Positions 43,488 through 53,183 of a stretch of 64,000 bases of DNA are shown piece after piece. The DNA is from JAFGGG01 sp964638895 (lineage in GTDB: Bacteria > Spirochaetota > Spirochaetia > SZUA-6 > RPPD01). The position numbers and the translations under genes are program-made. Positions within the stretch are counted from its first letter, which is position 1. Each line of letters starts with the position of its first letter. A model generated the notes under the pieces. The model saw only the letters and a list, made by a program, of their open reading frames with translations, was not told where the DNA came from and ran no database searches. The DNA lies in the NCBI GenBank assembly GCA_964638895.1, contig CAZWYY010000006.1:23023-87022 (forward strand), in the 5' to 3' direction.

Positions 43488-44021
43488 ATGAGAGTAAAAG
43501 TCGGACTGCTGCAGCTTGTTTTGTTTTCAGCCGCGCTGGTGATCCTGGGAGGAAGCGCTCCGCCGCTTTCGGCCCCGGCCGTACACACCGGAATCAACGA
43601 GCCCGTGAACGCGGAAATCATTGGGGCCGGAATTTCCGGCCGGGCCGTACTGCCCTGCCAAGGGTCCGGCGATACGGCCTCGCTACCTGTTATCGGCACC
43701 TGGGTAAACAAGGATTATGATAACGAAGGACGTTCCGGGAGGGTGGATTATATCGCCAATTCCGACGGCACCATCGGTTACGCGGCGTACGATAAATCGG
43801 ACGGTTCGGGGAATGTTTATAAAGGCACGGTCACCTACAGCAAGCGCTGGACCGATGACCAGGGCAGGCAGTGCGGTAAGTGTACGGTTACCCTGGATTT
43901 CGGTATGTCGTGGGAGACTCTGGACCGCATAAGTAAGGATGGGAAAACACTTGAGGTTCAGTCCGGCGTGAAAGCAATCGATCCCAAAGGCCCGCGTTAT
44001 TCGGTATATTACCGGAAATAG
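43488..44021 (+). CDS. Secreted lipocalin-like protein
   Basis: Encodes 177 residues with a signal peptide (about 1-28). The body, from LPVIGTWVNKDYDN onward, is a predicted beta-rich domain with GTW and a late YSVYYRK end, like small lipocalin-type proteins. Two cysteines (RQCGKC) sit in the middle. Function unknown. It is a single gene with its own promoter, facing away from htrA. Confidence 0.6.
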   Translation: MRVKVGLLQLVLFSAALVILGGSAPPLSAPAVHTGINEPVNAEIIGAGISGRAVLPCQGSGDTASLPVIGTWVNKDYDNEGRSGRVDYIANSDGTIGYAAYDKSDGSGNVYKGTVTYSKRWTDDQGRQCGKCTVTLDFGMSWETLDRISKDGKTLEVQSGVKAIDPKGPRYSVYYRK

Positions 44022-44165
44022 GGGCCCCCGCGCTCGGATCTGTAAGAGTAACTTTTAGGAAACCAAAAATAAACCGGGGATGCGCCTTCTCCAAAGATGC
44101 GTTCACCTATGGTACTTGAATGCCGTATCCGCCTGTGGTATGATATGACAAAAAGCAGGCATCCT

Positions 44166-46058
44166 ATGAGACCGATCAGAACAGTTTCGTTTGCCGGTAT
44201 TATATTTTTTCTGGTTGTTTCCGCCTGGGGCTCCGGATACGTCATCGCGGTATTTCCCTTTGAGAATATCCAAAAAAACCCGGAGTATGAATGGATCGGC
44301 ACCGGAATTATGGAAACGGTGATCACCGATCTTATGAAAATAAAAGAATGGATTGTTCTGGACCGCGCGAATCTTGAGAAAAACCTGAAGGAAATTCAGT
44401 TCAGTCTTTCGGACCTGGCTGATGAACAAAAGCAGCTTAAGGTGGGCGGTATGCTCTCCGCCAATGTGATCGTCACGGGCTCGTATCAGATCATGGGCAA
44501 AACCATTCTGATAAACGTGCGCTTTACCGAAACCGAAACCGGCAAGGTCATAAAGGCCGGAAAACTGCAGGGCGATGTGCAAAATGATCTTTTCGAACTG
44601 CAGTCCAAAATCGTCTATAATTTGGTTAACGATATCAATGAATATAACACGGCAAAATCCATAGTAACGGCGGATTTAAACCAGGATATAAAAAACAAGA
44701 TCGAAGAGAAACCCACCAATAACGTAAAGGCGTTGGAATATTATACACAGGCGCGCGACGCGTATTTCAAAGCGGATTTTGCCGGCGCGGAGGCATCGGC
44801 TTTAAAGGCGGCGGCACAGGACGGAAAATACTTCGAACCCGTGCTGCTGCTTGCCCAGATCGGAATCGAGCGCGCCCGATATGACCGGGCCTTGGAGTAC
44901 TCGGACAGGGCGTTTACACTGATACACAAGGGAAGCGATTCGGACTTCAAATCCATGTCCGCGTTTCTGGTAAAGGGGCTGGTATATCAAAAGCAGGGGA
45001 AATACGGCCAAGCGGTCGATGAGTATTCCAGGGCGCTTACTCTTTCAGGTAAAGTATTTGGAAACGGTCATCCCAACACAGCTGTTGTGTATTACCATAT
45101 CGGCTGGGTATATGTGCTGCAGAACAAATATGAAGATGCCCTGGCTTTCTATGGCAAGGCCCTCCTGATTTATGAAGAGACCTTCGGCGACGATTATATT
45201 GAGACTGCTTATATGTACCACCACATCGGCTGGGCGTATCAGCATCTTGCGGCCCCGGAGCAGCAGGAAAAGGCGCTTCCGTACTTCGCGAAAGCCGGGA
45301 AGGTATACGAGAAAACCTACGCGGACCGCCATACCCGGCTCGGCGTGCTTTATTATAATATAGGCAATAGTTATGCAATAAAAGGGAAGTACGACCAAGC
45401 GCTGGACTATTATAAAAAGGCGCTCGCCATTCAGGAGAGGCTTATCGGCACGGAACATGTGGACACGTCGTACACCTATGCGGGCTTTGCCTGGGTTTAC
45501 CTGCAAGTGGGGAAATTGGGAGATGCGCTGGGGTACGCCGAAAAAGCATTAAAAATTCAGGAGAATATCCTGGGAAGCGGACATGATCATACCAATGAAA
45601 CCTACGAGCTTGTGGGAAGAATTCATTATACAAAAGGGGATCACGCGCGGGCGCTCTTCTATTTTCAAAAACTGCTTGCGGCATTGGAGAACACATCAAA
45701 GACGGATACCGTAGCGGCGGCCAACTGCCTGTATATGATCGGCTGGTGCAATTACGTGATGGTCAAACCCGAAGAAGCGTTCGGCTATTTTAAACGCGCT
45801 TTGCCCGTATTTGAAAAAATATCGGGAAAAAGCAGCAGACCCGCGGCCGATACCCTGGCCTCCATCGGCGGCACAAGGTACAGTACAGGCAAATACAAGG
45901 AGGCCGAGGTCTATCTGCTGAAAGCCCTGGATATCTACAACAAAACCGTGGATGAAAACTATTCCATGAAGAAATGGTGTTATGCAATGCTTTCTTCTAC
46001 TTATAAGGCTTTGGGCGACGATAAAAAGGCAAAACTATATGAAGAAAAAGCAAAATAG
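44166..46058 (+). CDS. CsgG-like / kinesin-light-chain-type TPR protein
   Basis: About 630 residues from ATG 44166 (MRPIRTVSFAGIIFFLVVSAWG), which has a signal peptide; a longer frame from 44097 adds a non-signal leader. A curli-type CsgG-like alpha/beta domain (about 20-140: AVFPFEN, DRANLEKNLKEIQ) is followed by about ten 42-residue TPRs, of the kind with VYYHIGWVY and YKKALAIQE. Such proteins assemble lipoprotein or secretion complexes in spirochaetes. Exact role not known. Confidence 0.78.
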   Translation: MRPIRTVSFAGIIFFLVVSAWGSGYVIAVFPFENIQKNPEYEWIGTGIMETVITDLMKIKEWIVLDRANLEKNLKEIQFSLSDLADEQKQLKVGGMLSANVIVTGSYQIMGKTILINVRFTETETGKVIKAGKLQGDVQNDLFELQSKIVYNLVNDINEYNTAKSIVTADLNQDIKNKIEEKPTNNVKALEYYTQARDAYFKADFAGAEASALKAAAQDGKYFEPVLLLAQIGIERARYDRALEYSDRAFTLIHKGSDSDFKSMSAFLVKGLVYQKQGKYGQAVDEYSRALTLSGKVFGNGHPNTAVVYYHIGWVYVLQNKYEDALAFYGKALLIYEETFGDDYIETAYMYHHIGWAYQHLAAPEQQEKALPYFAKAGKVYEKTYADRHTRLGVLYYNIGNSYAIKGKYDQALDYYKKALAIQERLIGTEHVDTSYTYAGFAWVYLQVGKLGDALGYAEKALKIQENILGSGHDHTNETYELVGRIHYTKGDHARALFYFQKLLAALENTSKTDTVAAANCLYMIGWCNYVMVKPEEAFGYFKRALPVFEKISGKSSRPAADTLASIGGTRYSTGKYKEAEVYLLKALDIYNKTVDENYSMKKWCYAMLSSTYKALGDDKKAKLYEEKAK

Positions 46059-46127
46059 TTAGTAGTCTCGTCCTACTCAAAAGGATAACGCTTTTCGCGT
46101 CGAGACCGCGGATTCTTAAAAAAAAAT

Positions 46128-46156
46128 TTGAAAATATATTTTTCTCATTTTATGCT
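46128..46156 (+). promoter_or_regulatory. Promoter for the NarX/NarL-type two-component pair
   Basis: TTGAAA (46128-46133), 17-base spacer, TATGCT (46151-46156). The start site would fall about 46163, inside the palindrome and about 12 bases before the start codon, so the leader is very short and lacks a ribosome site. Confidence 0.5.
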
Positions 46157-46172
46157 TACACTAAGCATAAAA
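46148..46172. promoter_or_regulatory. Perfect 25-base palindrome upstream of a kinase gene
   Basis: An 11-base arm (46148-46158) and its exact complement (46162-46172), separated by 3 bases, end two bases before ATG 46175. It overlaps the -10 element and the translation start. It may be an operator, possibly for the LuxR-type regulator of the same operon, or a hairpin that blocks translation. Confidence 0.7.
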
Positions 46173-46174
46173 TA

Positions 46175-47566
46175 ATGGTTATAGGGCAAAGACATAAAAA
46201 AGCAATTATAATATTTCTTATTGTTTTCTCTTGCGGTTCGACATTATTTTTCCATGTTGTGCTTAAAATGGGCATAGTGGTCACCCACATTTATTATGTT
46301 CCCATCATCCTCGCATCGCTTTGGCTGAAAAAGAGTTTCCTCATACCGGTTTTCCTTTCCCTGTTCCTTACCGGCAGTCATATTCTATTGCGTTCCGATG
46401 TGGAATTCCAGAATGACCTCTTAAGGGCCGGCATGTTCGTAGCCGTCTATGCTATTATCTTGAAAATCAAGGAAAAGGTCGAATCATCGGAAAAAGAGTT
46501 GCGGTTTGCCGAATCAAAATTGAATCAGGTATTCTCCTTGTCAAAGGACGCACTTCTTATGTTGAATCGGGAAATGAGTATCATCAAGATCAATGCAAGC
46601 GCTCAGGAACTGCTGGGACTTGCTGAAAAAGAGGTTATCGGAAGACAGTGCAGCGAGGTATTTGACAACTCCTCCGTATGCGGTTCCGAAAGGTGCCCCG
46701 TCAGGAGGATATTAGCCGGGGCCACCTATGTCGAGTTGGAAACCAAAATCGGAAACGAACGGAAAAAGAAAAATATTCCCTGCAAAGTGACCGTCATACC
46801 TTACTGGGAAGCGGACGGAAACAGAAGCGGGGTTATTTTATCCTTTAAAGATTTGACCGCGCATAAGAAATATAAAAAGCGGCTCAAACAATATCAAAAG
46901 AAACTACAGTCGCTTTCATCCGAACTCATCCTGGCCGAGGAGAAGGAAAGAAGAAGGATCGCCGCGGAACTGCATGATCAGATCGGACACAACCTGGCCC
47001 TGGCCCAAAATAAAATCGGTATGATGCAAAGCCAATCGGCCGCTCATATCAAGGCGGACCAGTTCGATGATGTGTCCGAATTGATTAAGGGCACGATCCA
47101 TACCGTACGTTCACTCACCTTTAAGCTTAGTCCGCCCATTCTGTACGAGTTCGGTTTGGGACCCGCGTTAAAGTGGCTGGCCGAGAAGTTTAACCGGGAA
47201 TGGGGTATATCCTGTGATTTCTCATGTTCAATGAGACCGGGGGTCGTCGATAAAGAAATAAAGATACTGCTTTTCAAGGTGTTACATGAGCTTTTTGTCA
47301 ATGTAATAAAGCACGCAAAGACCAAAATTACCAGGCTGGGAATTACGCAAAAAAGGAAATACGTTTATATAGAATTCATTGATAACGGCATTGGGTTTGA
47401 TGCATCGCAGCTTGAGCATACTATCGTAAGAAAACAGGGGTTCGGTCTGTTCAATATCCGCGAACGTATTAATTATATCGGCGGAAGCTTCAGGATTAAA
47501 TCTCACCCGGACCGGGGTACGGCCGTTTTTATAAGTACGCCGATAAATCACAGAAAAAGAGGCTGA
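46175..47566 (+). CDS. Membrane histidine kinase of the HisKA_3 (NarX) type
   Basis: Encodes 463 residues. Several hydrophobic segments at the N-terminus (about 8-100) lead to a PAS domain (about 110-230) with the cysteine pattern C-x9-C-x4-C-P, close to that in the hybrid kinase at 5516. HisKA_3 follows (H267 in AAELHDQIGHNLA) and HATPase (FKVLHELFVNVIKHA, DNGIGFD, GFGLFNIRER). It should phosphorylate the LuxR-type regulator that starts 2 bases later. The cysteines suggest redox or metal sensing (inference). Confidence 0.9.
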   Translation: MVIGQRHKKAIIIFLIVFSCGSTLFFHVVLKMGIVVTHIYYVPIILASLWLKKSFLIPVFLSLFLTGSHILLRSDVEFQNDLLRAGMFVAVYAIILKIKEKVESSEKELRFAESKLNQVFSLSKDALLMLNREMSIIKINASAQELLGLAEKEVIGRQCSEVFDNSSVCGSERCPVRRILAGATYVELETKIGNERKKKNIPCKVTVIPYWEADGNRSGVILSFKDLTAHKKYKKRLKQYQKKLQSLSSELILAEEKERRRIAAELHDQIGHNLALAQNKIGMMQSQSAAHIKADQFDDVSELIKGTIHTVRSLTFKLSPPILYEFGLGPALKWLAEKFNREWGISCDFSCSMRPGVVDKEIKILLFKVLHELFVNVIKHAKTKITRLGITQKRKYVYIEFIDNGIGFDASQLEHTIVRKQGFGLFNIRERINYIGGSFRIKSHPDRGTAVFISTPINHRKRG

Positions 47567-47567
47567 C

Positions 47568-48221
47568 ATGAAGATTAAGCTGATGATTGTCGATGACCAC
47601 CGGATTATGCGCGACGGTCTTAAGGTACTCCTGGAAAAAGAGGACACAATGCGCATTGTGGGTGAAGCGGGAAACGGCAGACAAGCTTTGGATATAATAA
47701 AGCATTGTGATCCCGATATTCTGATTATCGATATCGCCATGCCCGAGTTGAACGGCATAGAAACGGTAAAAAGAATAAAAAAGATAAAACCCACGCTGAA
47801 GATCATTGTATTAAGTATGTATTCCCATAAAACTTATGTTGAACAGATGCTGTTAGCCGGCATAAACGGGTATGTTCTGAAGGACTGCGCCTTTAAGGAG
47901 CTGACCAGGGCCATCAATGCCGTCTACAGGAACGGTGTTTTTTTAAGCGATGACGTGACGGGTGTTTTGGTCCACTCATTCGTGAATGAAAGAGAAGGTA
48001 CCGCGGACGGGTGGAAAAATGAAAACGATCTTTCCGCTCGGGAGCGAGAAGTGCTGCAACTGCTTGCCGAGGGGAAAAACACAAAAGAAATTGCATTGGA
48101 GCTTCATATCAGCATCAAAACCGTGGAGGCCCATAGAAGACAAATAATGAATAAACTCGACCTGTATAATCTTGCCGACCTGGTTAAATATGCCATTAGA
48201 GAGGGGATAATACTCCCGTAA
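47568..48221 (+). CDS. NarL/LuxR-type response regulator
   Basis: Encodes 217 residues: receiver (D9/D10, D55) and a C-terminal GerE/LuxR helix-turn-helix (about 150-215: SAREREVLQLLAEGKNTKEI, KTVEAHRRQIMNKL). It binds DNA after phosphorylation by the kinase gene directly upstream. It may autoregulate through the palindrome at 46148-46172. Confidence 0.94.
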   Translation: MKIKLMIVDDHRIMRDGLKVLLEKEDTMRIVGEAGNGRQALDIIKHCDPDILIIDIAMPELNGIETVKRIKKIKPTLKIIVLSMYSHKTYVEQMLLAGINGYVLKDCAFKELTRAINAVYRNGVFLSDDVTGVLVHSFVNEREGTADGWKNENDLSAREREVLQLLAEGKNTKEIALELHISIKTVEAHRRQIMNKLDLYNLADLVKYAIREGIILP

Positions 48222-48381
48222 ACAATTAAGAATTCACCATACCTTTTCTTAAAATTTACTACTGTAACCGGTTTTTCTCTCTGCTGTTTGATTATAAATC
48301 AGGAATAAGCGTATTGTGATATGATCCGGTATGCCTATGCTTACTGATTGAAACGCATAATAGCGGATACGGAGGTGAATT

Positions 48382-50460
48382 ATGCTGAAGAATCTAAAAT
48401 TAAGCATGAAAATAGGCGGTGGTTTCGCCCTCATTTTAGTTCTGACAACCATTGTCGGCTATATCGGTTTTCAGGGAATGAGCAGCGTATTGGACCGGGT
48501 TGATAAAGCGGACGACGCCAATCGCCTTGTCAAGGATATCCTTGAGGCCAGGCGCGCTGAAAAAAACTTTGTCATTCGCGGGCGGGATGAATATGTGAAA
48601 GAGGTTACTGATATGGTGAACTCCATAAACGACCAGGCCGGAATCACAAAGCAGAAATTTAAGGATGTGGAGAACAAGAAATTAATGGAAGATGTTCTGG
48701 CAGCCTCCTCGGCTTACGGCCGGGCGTTTACCGAGTATGTGAAGTACGAGAAACAAAAGATGGAATTTGAGAAATCCATGGAAGAGCAGGCACGTCAGGT
48801 TGAAAAGACAGCCGAACAATTGAGGCAGGATCAAAAGAACGAGTTTTACAGGCTGCTGCAATCCAATGCGGACGTTCAAATTTTAAAGGACAAATCGGAA
48901 AAGGCAGACGCCGCCAACCGTATAATCAAATGGCTTTTGCAGGTAAGAAGGGCTGAAAAGAATTATATCATTCGAAAGAATCCCGATTATGTTCAGGAGG
49001 TTAATACACTCCTGCAAACCATCACCCAGGCCTCCAATGAGTTAATTGCCGGTTTTGCGCAGGTTGAAAACCGGGAACTGGCCCAGCGTATAATAGACGC
49101 CCTTAAGGAATACGACGGTGTATTCAAACAGTATGTTTTGATGACTGAAAAGCAGGCTGAGGCCGATGATACTATGGTAAAAGAAGCACGGGGAGTTATT
49201 GAAGCCTGTACCGTATCGCGTGAGGATCAGAAGAAGCAGATGCAGGACCAGATCACCGCGGCCAACTGGCTTATCATCGGCGGGGCTTTTGCGGCATTGT
49301 TGCTGGGAGTTTTTATCGCGTTTATCATCACCCGGGATCTCCTCAGGCAGATCGGTGGTGAGCCGTATTATATTTCAGAGCTTGCCCGCAAGGTAGCCGA
49401 CGGAGACCTGTCAATGCATTTGGCTTCCAACCGGAAACAGGACAGCGGGGTATACGCGGCCATCAAGGATATGATCGGCAAACTTACCGGCATTGTAACG
49501 GAAGTAACCTCGGCATCTGATAATGTTTCATCGGGCAGCCAGGAAATCAGCTCCACCGCCCAACAGCTTTCGCAGGGAGCCACGGAGCAGGCGGCCTCGG
49601 CCGAAGAAGTTTCTTCTTCCATGGAAGAAATGGGGGCCAACATCAAGCAGAACGCCGATAACGCGCTGCAAACGGAAAAGATCGCGCTTAAGTCCTCGGA
49701 GGACGCCACAAAGGGAGGGGAAGCCGTGGCAAAGACAGTGGGGGCCATGAAGGATATCGCCGAAAAAATATCCATTATTGAAGAGATTGCGCGTAATACG
49801 AACCTGCTTGCCTTAAACGCCGCCATCGAAGCGGCCAGGGCCGGCGAGCACGGCAAGGGCTTTGCGGTAGTGGCGGCCGAGGTCAGGAAGTTGGCGGAGA
49901 GAAGCCAGAAAGCCGCGGGCGAAATCGGGGAACTCTCAAAGGCAAGCGTGGAAACCGCCGAAAACTCAGGGAGCCTTTTTACCGCGATCGTTCCCGATAT
50001 TCAAAAAACCGCGGAGCTGGTGCAAGAGATCAGCGCGGCCAGCGGGGAACAAAATTCGGGAGTTGACCAAATCAATAAAGCGATTATGCAGCTTGATACG
50101 GTAATACAACAGAACGCTTCCGCTTCGGAAGAGATGGCCTCCATGGCCGAGGAGCTTTCAAGCCAGGCGGAGCATCTGCAAGGCACAATGTCCTTTTTTA
50201 AATTAAACGGAAACGGCAAATTAATCAAACTCACGGATTCACATGATGAGAAAACGCACCTTCATTCCGTGAAGATAGGGCACATTAATGCCGGAACCAA
50301 AGGAACACATGCGTTCCCGGGCAGTGGGGGCGCCGGCCTTCAAACAGAAAAACAGAATAAAAAAGGCAATAAAACTTCGGGAGAAAAAGGCGTGACGATT
50401 ACTTTGGATGAAAAGGACGTAAAAAAAGATAAACTTGATGATGGTTTTGAAAAATATTAA
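48382..50460 (+). CDS. Methyl-accepting chemotaxis protein with HBM-type sensor domain
   Basis: Encodes 692 residues: TM1 (about 10-30), a long helical periplasmic domain with two related RRAEKNF/Y motifs (about 54 and 195), suggestive of the helical bimodular (HBM) fold, TM2 (about 290-315), HAMP, and a canonical signalling tip (ARNTNLLALNAAIEAARAGE). The last 60 residues are charged and disordered. It senses a small molecule in the periplasm and signals to CheA. It is followed by cheW and a degenerate receiver. Confidence 0.92.
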   Translation: MLKNLKLSMKIGGGFALILVLTTIVGYIGFQGMSSVLDRVDKADDANRLVKDILEARRAEKNFVIRGRDEYVKEVTDMVNSINDQAGITKQKFKDVENKKLMEDVLAASSAYGRAFTEYVKYEKQKMEFEKSMEEQARQVEKTAEQLRQDQKNEFYRLLQSNADVQILKDKSEKADAANRIIKWLLQVRRAEKNYIIRKNPDYVQEVNTLLQTITQASNELIAGFAQVENRELAQRIIDALKEYDGVFKQYVLMTEKQAEADDTMVKEARGVIEACTVSREDQKKQMQDQITAANWLIIGGAFAALLLGVFIAFIITRDLLRQIGGEPYYISELARKVADGDLSMHLASNRKQDSGVYAAIKDMIGKLTGIVTEVTSASDNVSSGSQEISSTAQQLSQGATEQAASAEEVSSSMEEMGANIKQNADNALQTEKIALKSSEDATKGGEAVAKTVGAMKDIAEKISIIEEIARNTNLLALNAAIEAARAGEHGKGFAVVAAEVRKLAERSQKAAGEIGELSKASVETAENSGSLFTAIVPDIQKTAELVQEISAASGEQNSGVDQINKAIMQLDTVIQQNASASEEMASMAEELSSQAEHLQGTMSFFKLNGNGKLIKLTDSHDEKTHLHSVKIGHINAGTKGTHAFPGSGGAGLQTEKQNKKGNKTSGEKGVTITLDEKDVKKDKLDDGFEKY

Positions 50461-50478
50461 TCCAGGAGGATTGGGCCG

Positions 50479-50994
50479 ATGAGTACACAATTAATGACTA
50501 AAAAGACAACTTATCTGACCTTTTATCTGGGAAAAGAGATGTATGCGGTCAATGTGCTTAAAATCCGTGAGGTATTGGAACTTTCCAAAATCACACAGGT
50601 CCCCAAAATGCCTGTTTTCATGAGGGGAGTAATAAATGTCCGCGGCAATGTAATACCGGTAGTGGATTTAAAACTCAAGTTCGGTATGCCGTGTGTGGAG
50701 GACACGATTGATACATGCATTGTCGTGATTGAAATCCCGGCCGGCGAACAGGTCATTGTCCTGGGCTGTCTTGCCGATTCGGTGGAGGAGGTGATTGAGC
50801 TGGAACCCGAACAGGTAGAGCCTGCTCCTCAGATAGGCGCGGCAGTAAACACGGAGTTCATCGAGGGCATAGGAAAAAGGGACGGCAGTTTTATTCTGAT
50901 CCTTGACATGGATAATGTGTTTTCGAGGAAAGATATAGAAAATGTCAATAACTCCGGGAGAAAGAGTGAAAAATACGCCGGGATAAAGGAGTAG
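50479..50994 (+). CDS. cheW: CheW coupling protein
   Basis: Encodes 171 residues. The single CheW domain (about 12-150) includes YAVNVLKIREVLE, MRGVINVRGNVIPVVDL, and a late FILILDMD. It couples receptors to CheA. An AGGAGG site precedes ATG. It is the only cheW seen, about 50 kb from cheA in this window. Confidence 0.94.
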   Translation: MSTQLMTKKTTYLTFYLGKEMYAVNVLKIREVLELSKITQVPKMPVFMRGVINVRGNVIPVVDLKLKFGMPCVEDTIDTCIVVIEIPAGEQVIVLGCLADSVEEVIELEPEQVEPAPQIGAAVNTEFIEGIGKRDGSFILILDMDNVFSRKDIENVNNSGRKSEKYAGIKE

Positions 50995-51000
50995 AATTTC

Positions 51001-51423
51001 ATGCTGCGGCCCGCGGTAGAGAAGAAAACACATACAATATTCATTGTAGACGGACATCCGGTTGCGCGAATCGGGCTCAAAGCATTATTCAATACACATG
51101 ATGATATCAGGGTATGCGGAACGGCGAACGACACTCAATACGCCTTAAGAAATATTTCACGATTAAGACCTGATATTGTACTCACCGAAATTGTTTTTGG
51201 TACCGGCGACGGGATAGAACTGATTGGGAGAATATGCGCCGGATTTCCTGAAATATGTGTTGTCGTGTTGTCCTGTTTTGATGACTTTTTTTATTTGAGA
51301 AAGGCGTTAGAGGCCGGTGCCAAAGGATATATACCAAAATCAGCCACACTGGAAGAGATAGTGACCGCCGTTCGCCGTATTTTAAACGGCGGCCACTCTT
51401 TAAAAACGTCCCATACTTGCTGA
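51001..51423 (+). CDS. Degenerate NarL-type receiver without DNA-binding domain
   Basis: Encodes 140 residues. It aligns with NarL-type receivers (HPVARIGLKALFN, AGAKGYIPKSA, K113), but the acidic pair is D17-G18 and the phosphoacceptor is glutamate (E63 in VLTEIV). It stops where the linker to a LuxR domain should begin, and only 61 bases remain before comM, so the DNA-binding part is gone. It may be a decayed regulator or a constitutive mimic. It follows cheW by 6 bases. Confidence 0.75.
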   Translation: MLRPAVEKKTHTIFIVDGHPVARIGLKALFNTHDDIRVCGTANDTQYALRNISRLRPDIVLTEIVFGTGDGIELIGRICAGFPEICVVVLSCFDDFFYLRKALEAGAKGYIPKSATLEEIVTAVRRILNGGHSLKTSHTC

Positions 51424-51484
51424 ACGGGTGCGTATCCGTGCAATTAGGCAACAGACAGTTACGCGGCCCATGAACCTGGAATAA

Positions 51485-53041
51485 CTATCCGCACTCCCAA
51501 AAGTAGTCTTCCTCACCGTATCTTCTGTGCTGAACCGCTTCCAGCAGGTGTTCCTTGCCTATGGAATCCGCGCCTTCGATATCCGCGATGGTGCGCGCTA
51601 TTTTCAAAATCGAATGATACGCCCGTGATGACAGTCCCAGCTTGTCCACCGCCTTACTCAACAGGGAAATGTTTTCAGCGGTAAGGCTGCAAAACCGGTC
51701 TATACGGCCCGGCGGAATGTGGGCGTTCCTGGAAAACGTACAGCCTTTAAACCGTGTACGCTGCACGGCGATCGCACGCTCCACACGTGTTTTGATCTGC
51801 GCGCTGGTCTCTTTTTCCATGCCCCCGATCTGCAGGCTGGAAACCGGTTTAACGGGGACCCGGATGTCTATCCTGTCCAGCAGGGCGCCCCCCATTTTTT
51901 TCCAGTACCGCGAAACCTCGTGCACACCGCACAGGCATACCCTGTCTCCCCGGCCCAGGTTTCCGCAGGCGCAGGGGTTGCAGGCCAGGACAAGCTGGAA
52001 AGAAGCGGGAAACCAAACGCTGAACCCCGCCCGGGCGATCACCATCTTTTCCTGTTCGATCGGTTCGCGCAGTCCCTGCAGGATATTTTTTTTGAACTCC
52101 GGAGTCTCGTCCAGAAAAAGAACACCCCGGTGCGCCAGCGAGACCTCCCCCGGTTTTAATGCCTTACCGCCGCCCAGGATCCCTTCGTTCGATGCGCTGT
52201 GGTGAGGCATGCGCAGGGGTGTATGCCTGATCAGATCATATCCGGGCGGCAACAGCCCGGCCACGGAATGGATGCGCGTCACCTCAATGGACTCCTCGCG
52301 GGATAACAGGGGCATGATCGTTCCCAGGCGCCTGGCGGACATTGTCTTGCCGCTGCCCGGCGGGCCGAAGATCAACAGGTGGTGCCTGCCCGCGGCCGCG
52401 ATTTCCAAAGCGCGTTTTAATACCCAATGCCCTTTTATATCGGAAAAATCGCCGTAGTCCGCGGGATTATAGATATCGCGCGGGGCGTGTGGTGGCTTAT
52501 TGTCCGGGACGGTATCGGTTGTCGCCTCCACTGGTGATTCCAGAATGTCCGCCGCCGCACGGAGATCGCGGATCGGGTATATGGTGCCGCCGCCCGGTAC
52601 CAGGGCTTCCCGGATATTGTTTAACGGTACCAGAAATGTGCCGTATCCTCCAGCCAGGCCGCTGACCACGGCGGAAAGCACCCCGTGTACGGGTTTCACC
52701 CTGCCGGCCAGGTTGAGTTCCCCGACCACAAGGATTTTTTCTTTAATCTTGCAGGTGATCTGTGCCGAGGCCATGAGAATTCCCAGGGCGATAGGCAGGT
52801 CAAAACTCGCGCCCTCTTTTCGTATATCGGCCGGGGCAAGGTTTACCAGAATTCTTTCCGCCGGGAACCTGAAATCGCTGTTGCGTATGGCCACCCTTAC
52901 CCGTTCTTTTGCCTCCCTGACGGCGCTGTCGGGCAGTCCCACGATGTCGATACCCGGCAGTCCGCGCCGGATATCCACCTCTACGGATACGATCCTCCCC
53001 TCAATCCCCAACGGGGTAAAGCTGGCTATCTCAGCAAACAT
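51485..53041 (-). CDS. comM: ComM / YifB Mg-chelatase-like ATPase
   Basis: Encodes 518 residues. An N-terminal Lon-like domain (about 1-170) is followed by an AAA+ Mg-chelatase domain with Walker A GPPGSGKT and a zinc-like cluster CNPCACGNLG. The C-terminal helical domain ends in EHLLEAVQHRRY. ComM is a helicase that promotes branch migration during natural transformation; other roles may apply here. It is a single gene. Confidence 0.92.
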   Translation of the reverse strand: MFAEIASFTPLGIEGRIVSVEVDIRRGLPGIDIVGLPDSAVREAKERVRVAIRNSDFRFPAERILVNLAPADIRKEGASFDLPIALGILMASAQITCKIKEKILVVGELNLAGRVKPVHGVLSAVVSGLAGGYGTFLVPLNNIREALVPGGGTIYPIRDLRAAADILESPVEATTDTVPDNKPPHAPRDIYNPADYGDFSDIKGHWVLKRALEIAAAGRHHLLIFGPPGSGKTMSARRLGTIMPLLSREESIEVTRIHSVAGLLPPGYDLIRHTPLRMPHHSASNEGILGGGKALKPGEVSLAHRGVLFLDETPEFKKNILQGLREPIEQEKMVIARAGFSVWFPASFQLVLACNPCACGNLGRGDRVCLCGVHEVSRYWKKMGGALLDRIDIRVPVKPVSSLQIGGMEKETSAQIKTRVERAIAVQRTRFKGCTFSRNAHIPPGRIDRFCSLTAENISLLSKAVDKLGLSSRAYHSILKIARTIADIEGADSIGKEHLLEAVQHRRYGEEDYFWECG

Positions 53042-53126
53042 ACTGCCTCCTTACCCTTGTATTACACAAAAAGAGATCAGTTTGATTTCAATTCCAAGCC
53101 GTTATCTTCCGTAGTCAATAAATGGC

Positions 53127-53155
53127 TTGCCGATTTTGTTTTTTTTGCGTACAAT
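53127..53155 (+). promoter_or_regulatory. Promoter of the TM2 protein gene
   Basis: TTGCCG (53127-53132), 17-base spacer, TACAAT (53150-53155). Transcription from about 53162 would exclude a TTG start at 53127. Confidence 0.5.
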
Positions 53156-53183
53156 ACCCAAAGAATACTTTCGTGGGGGACGG

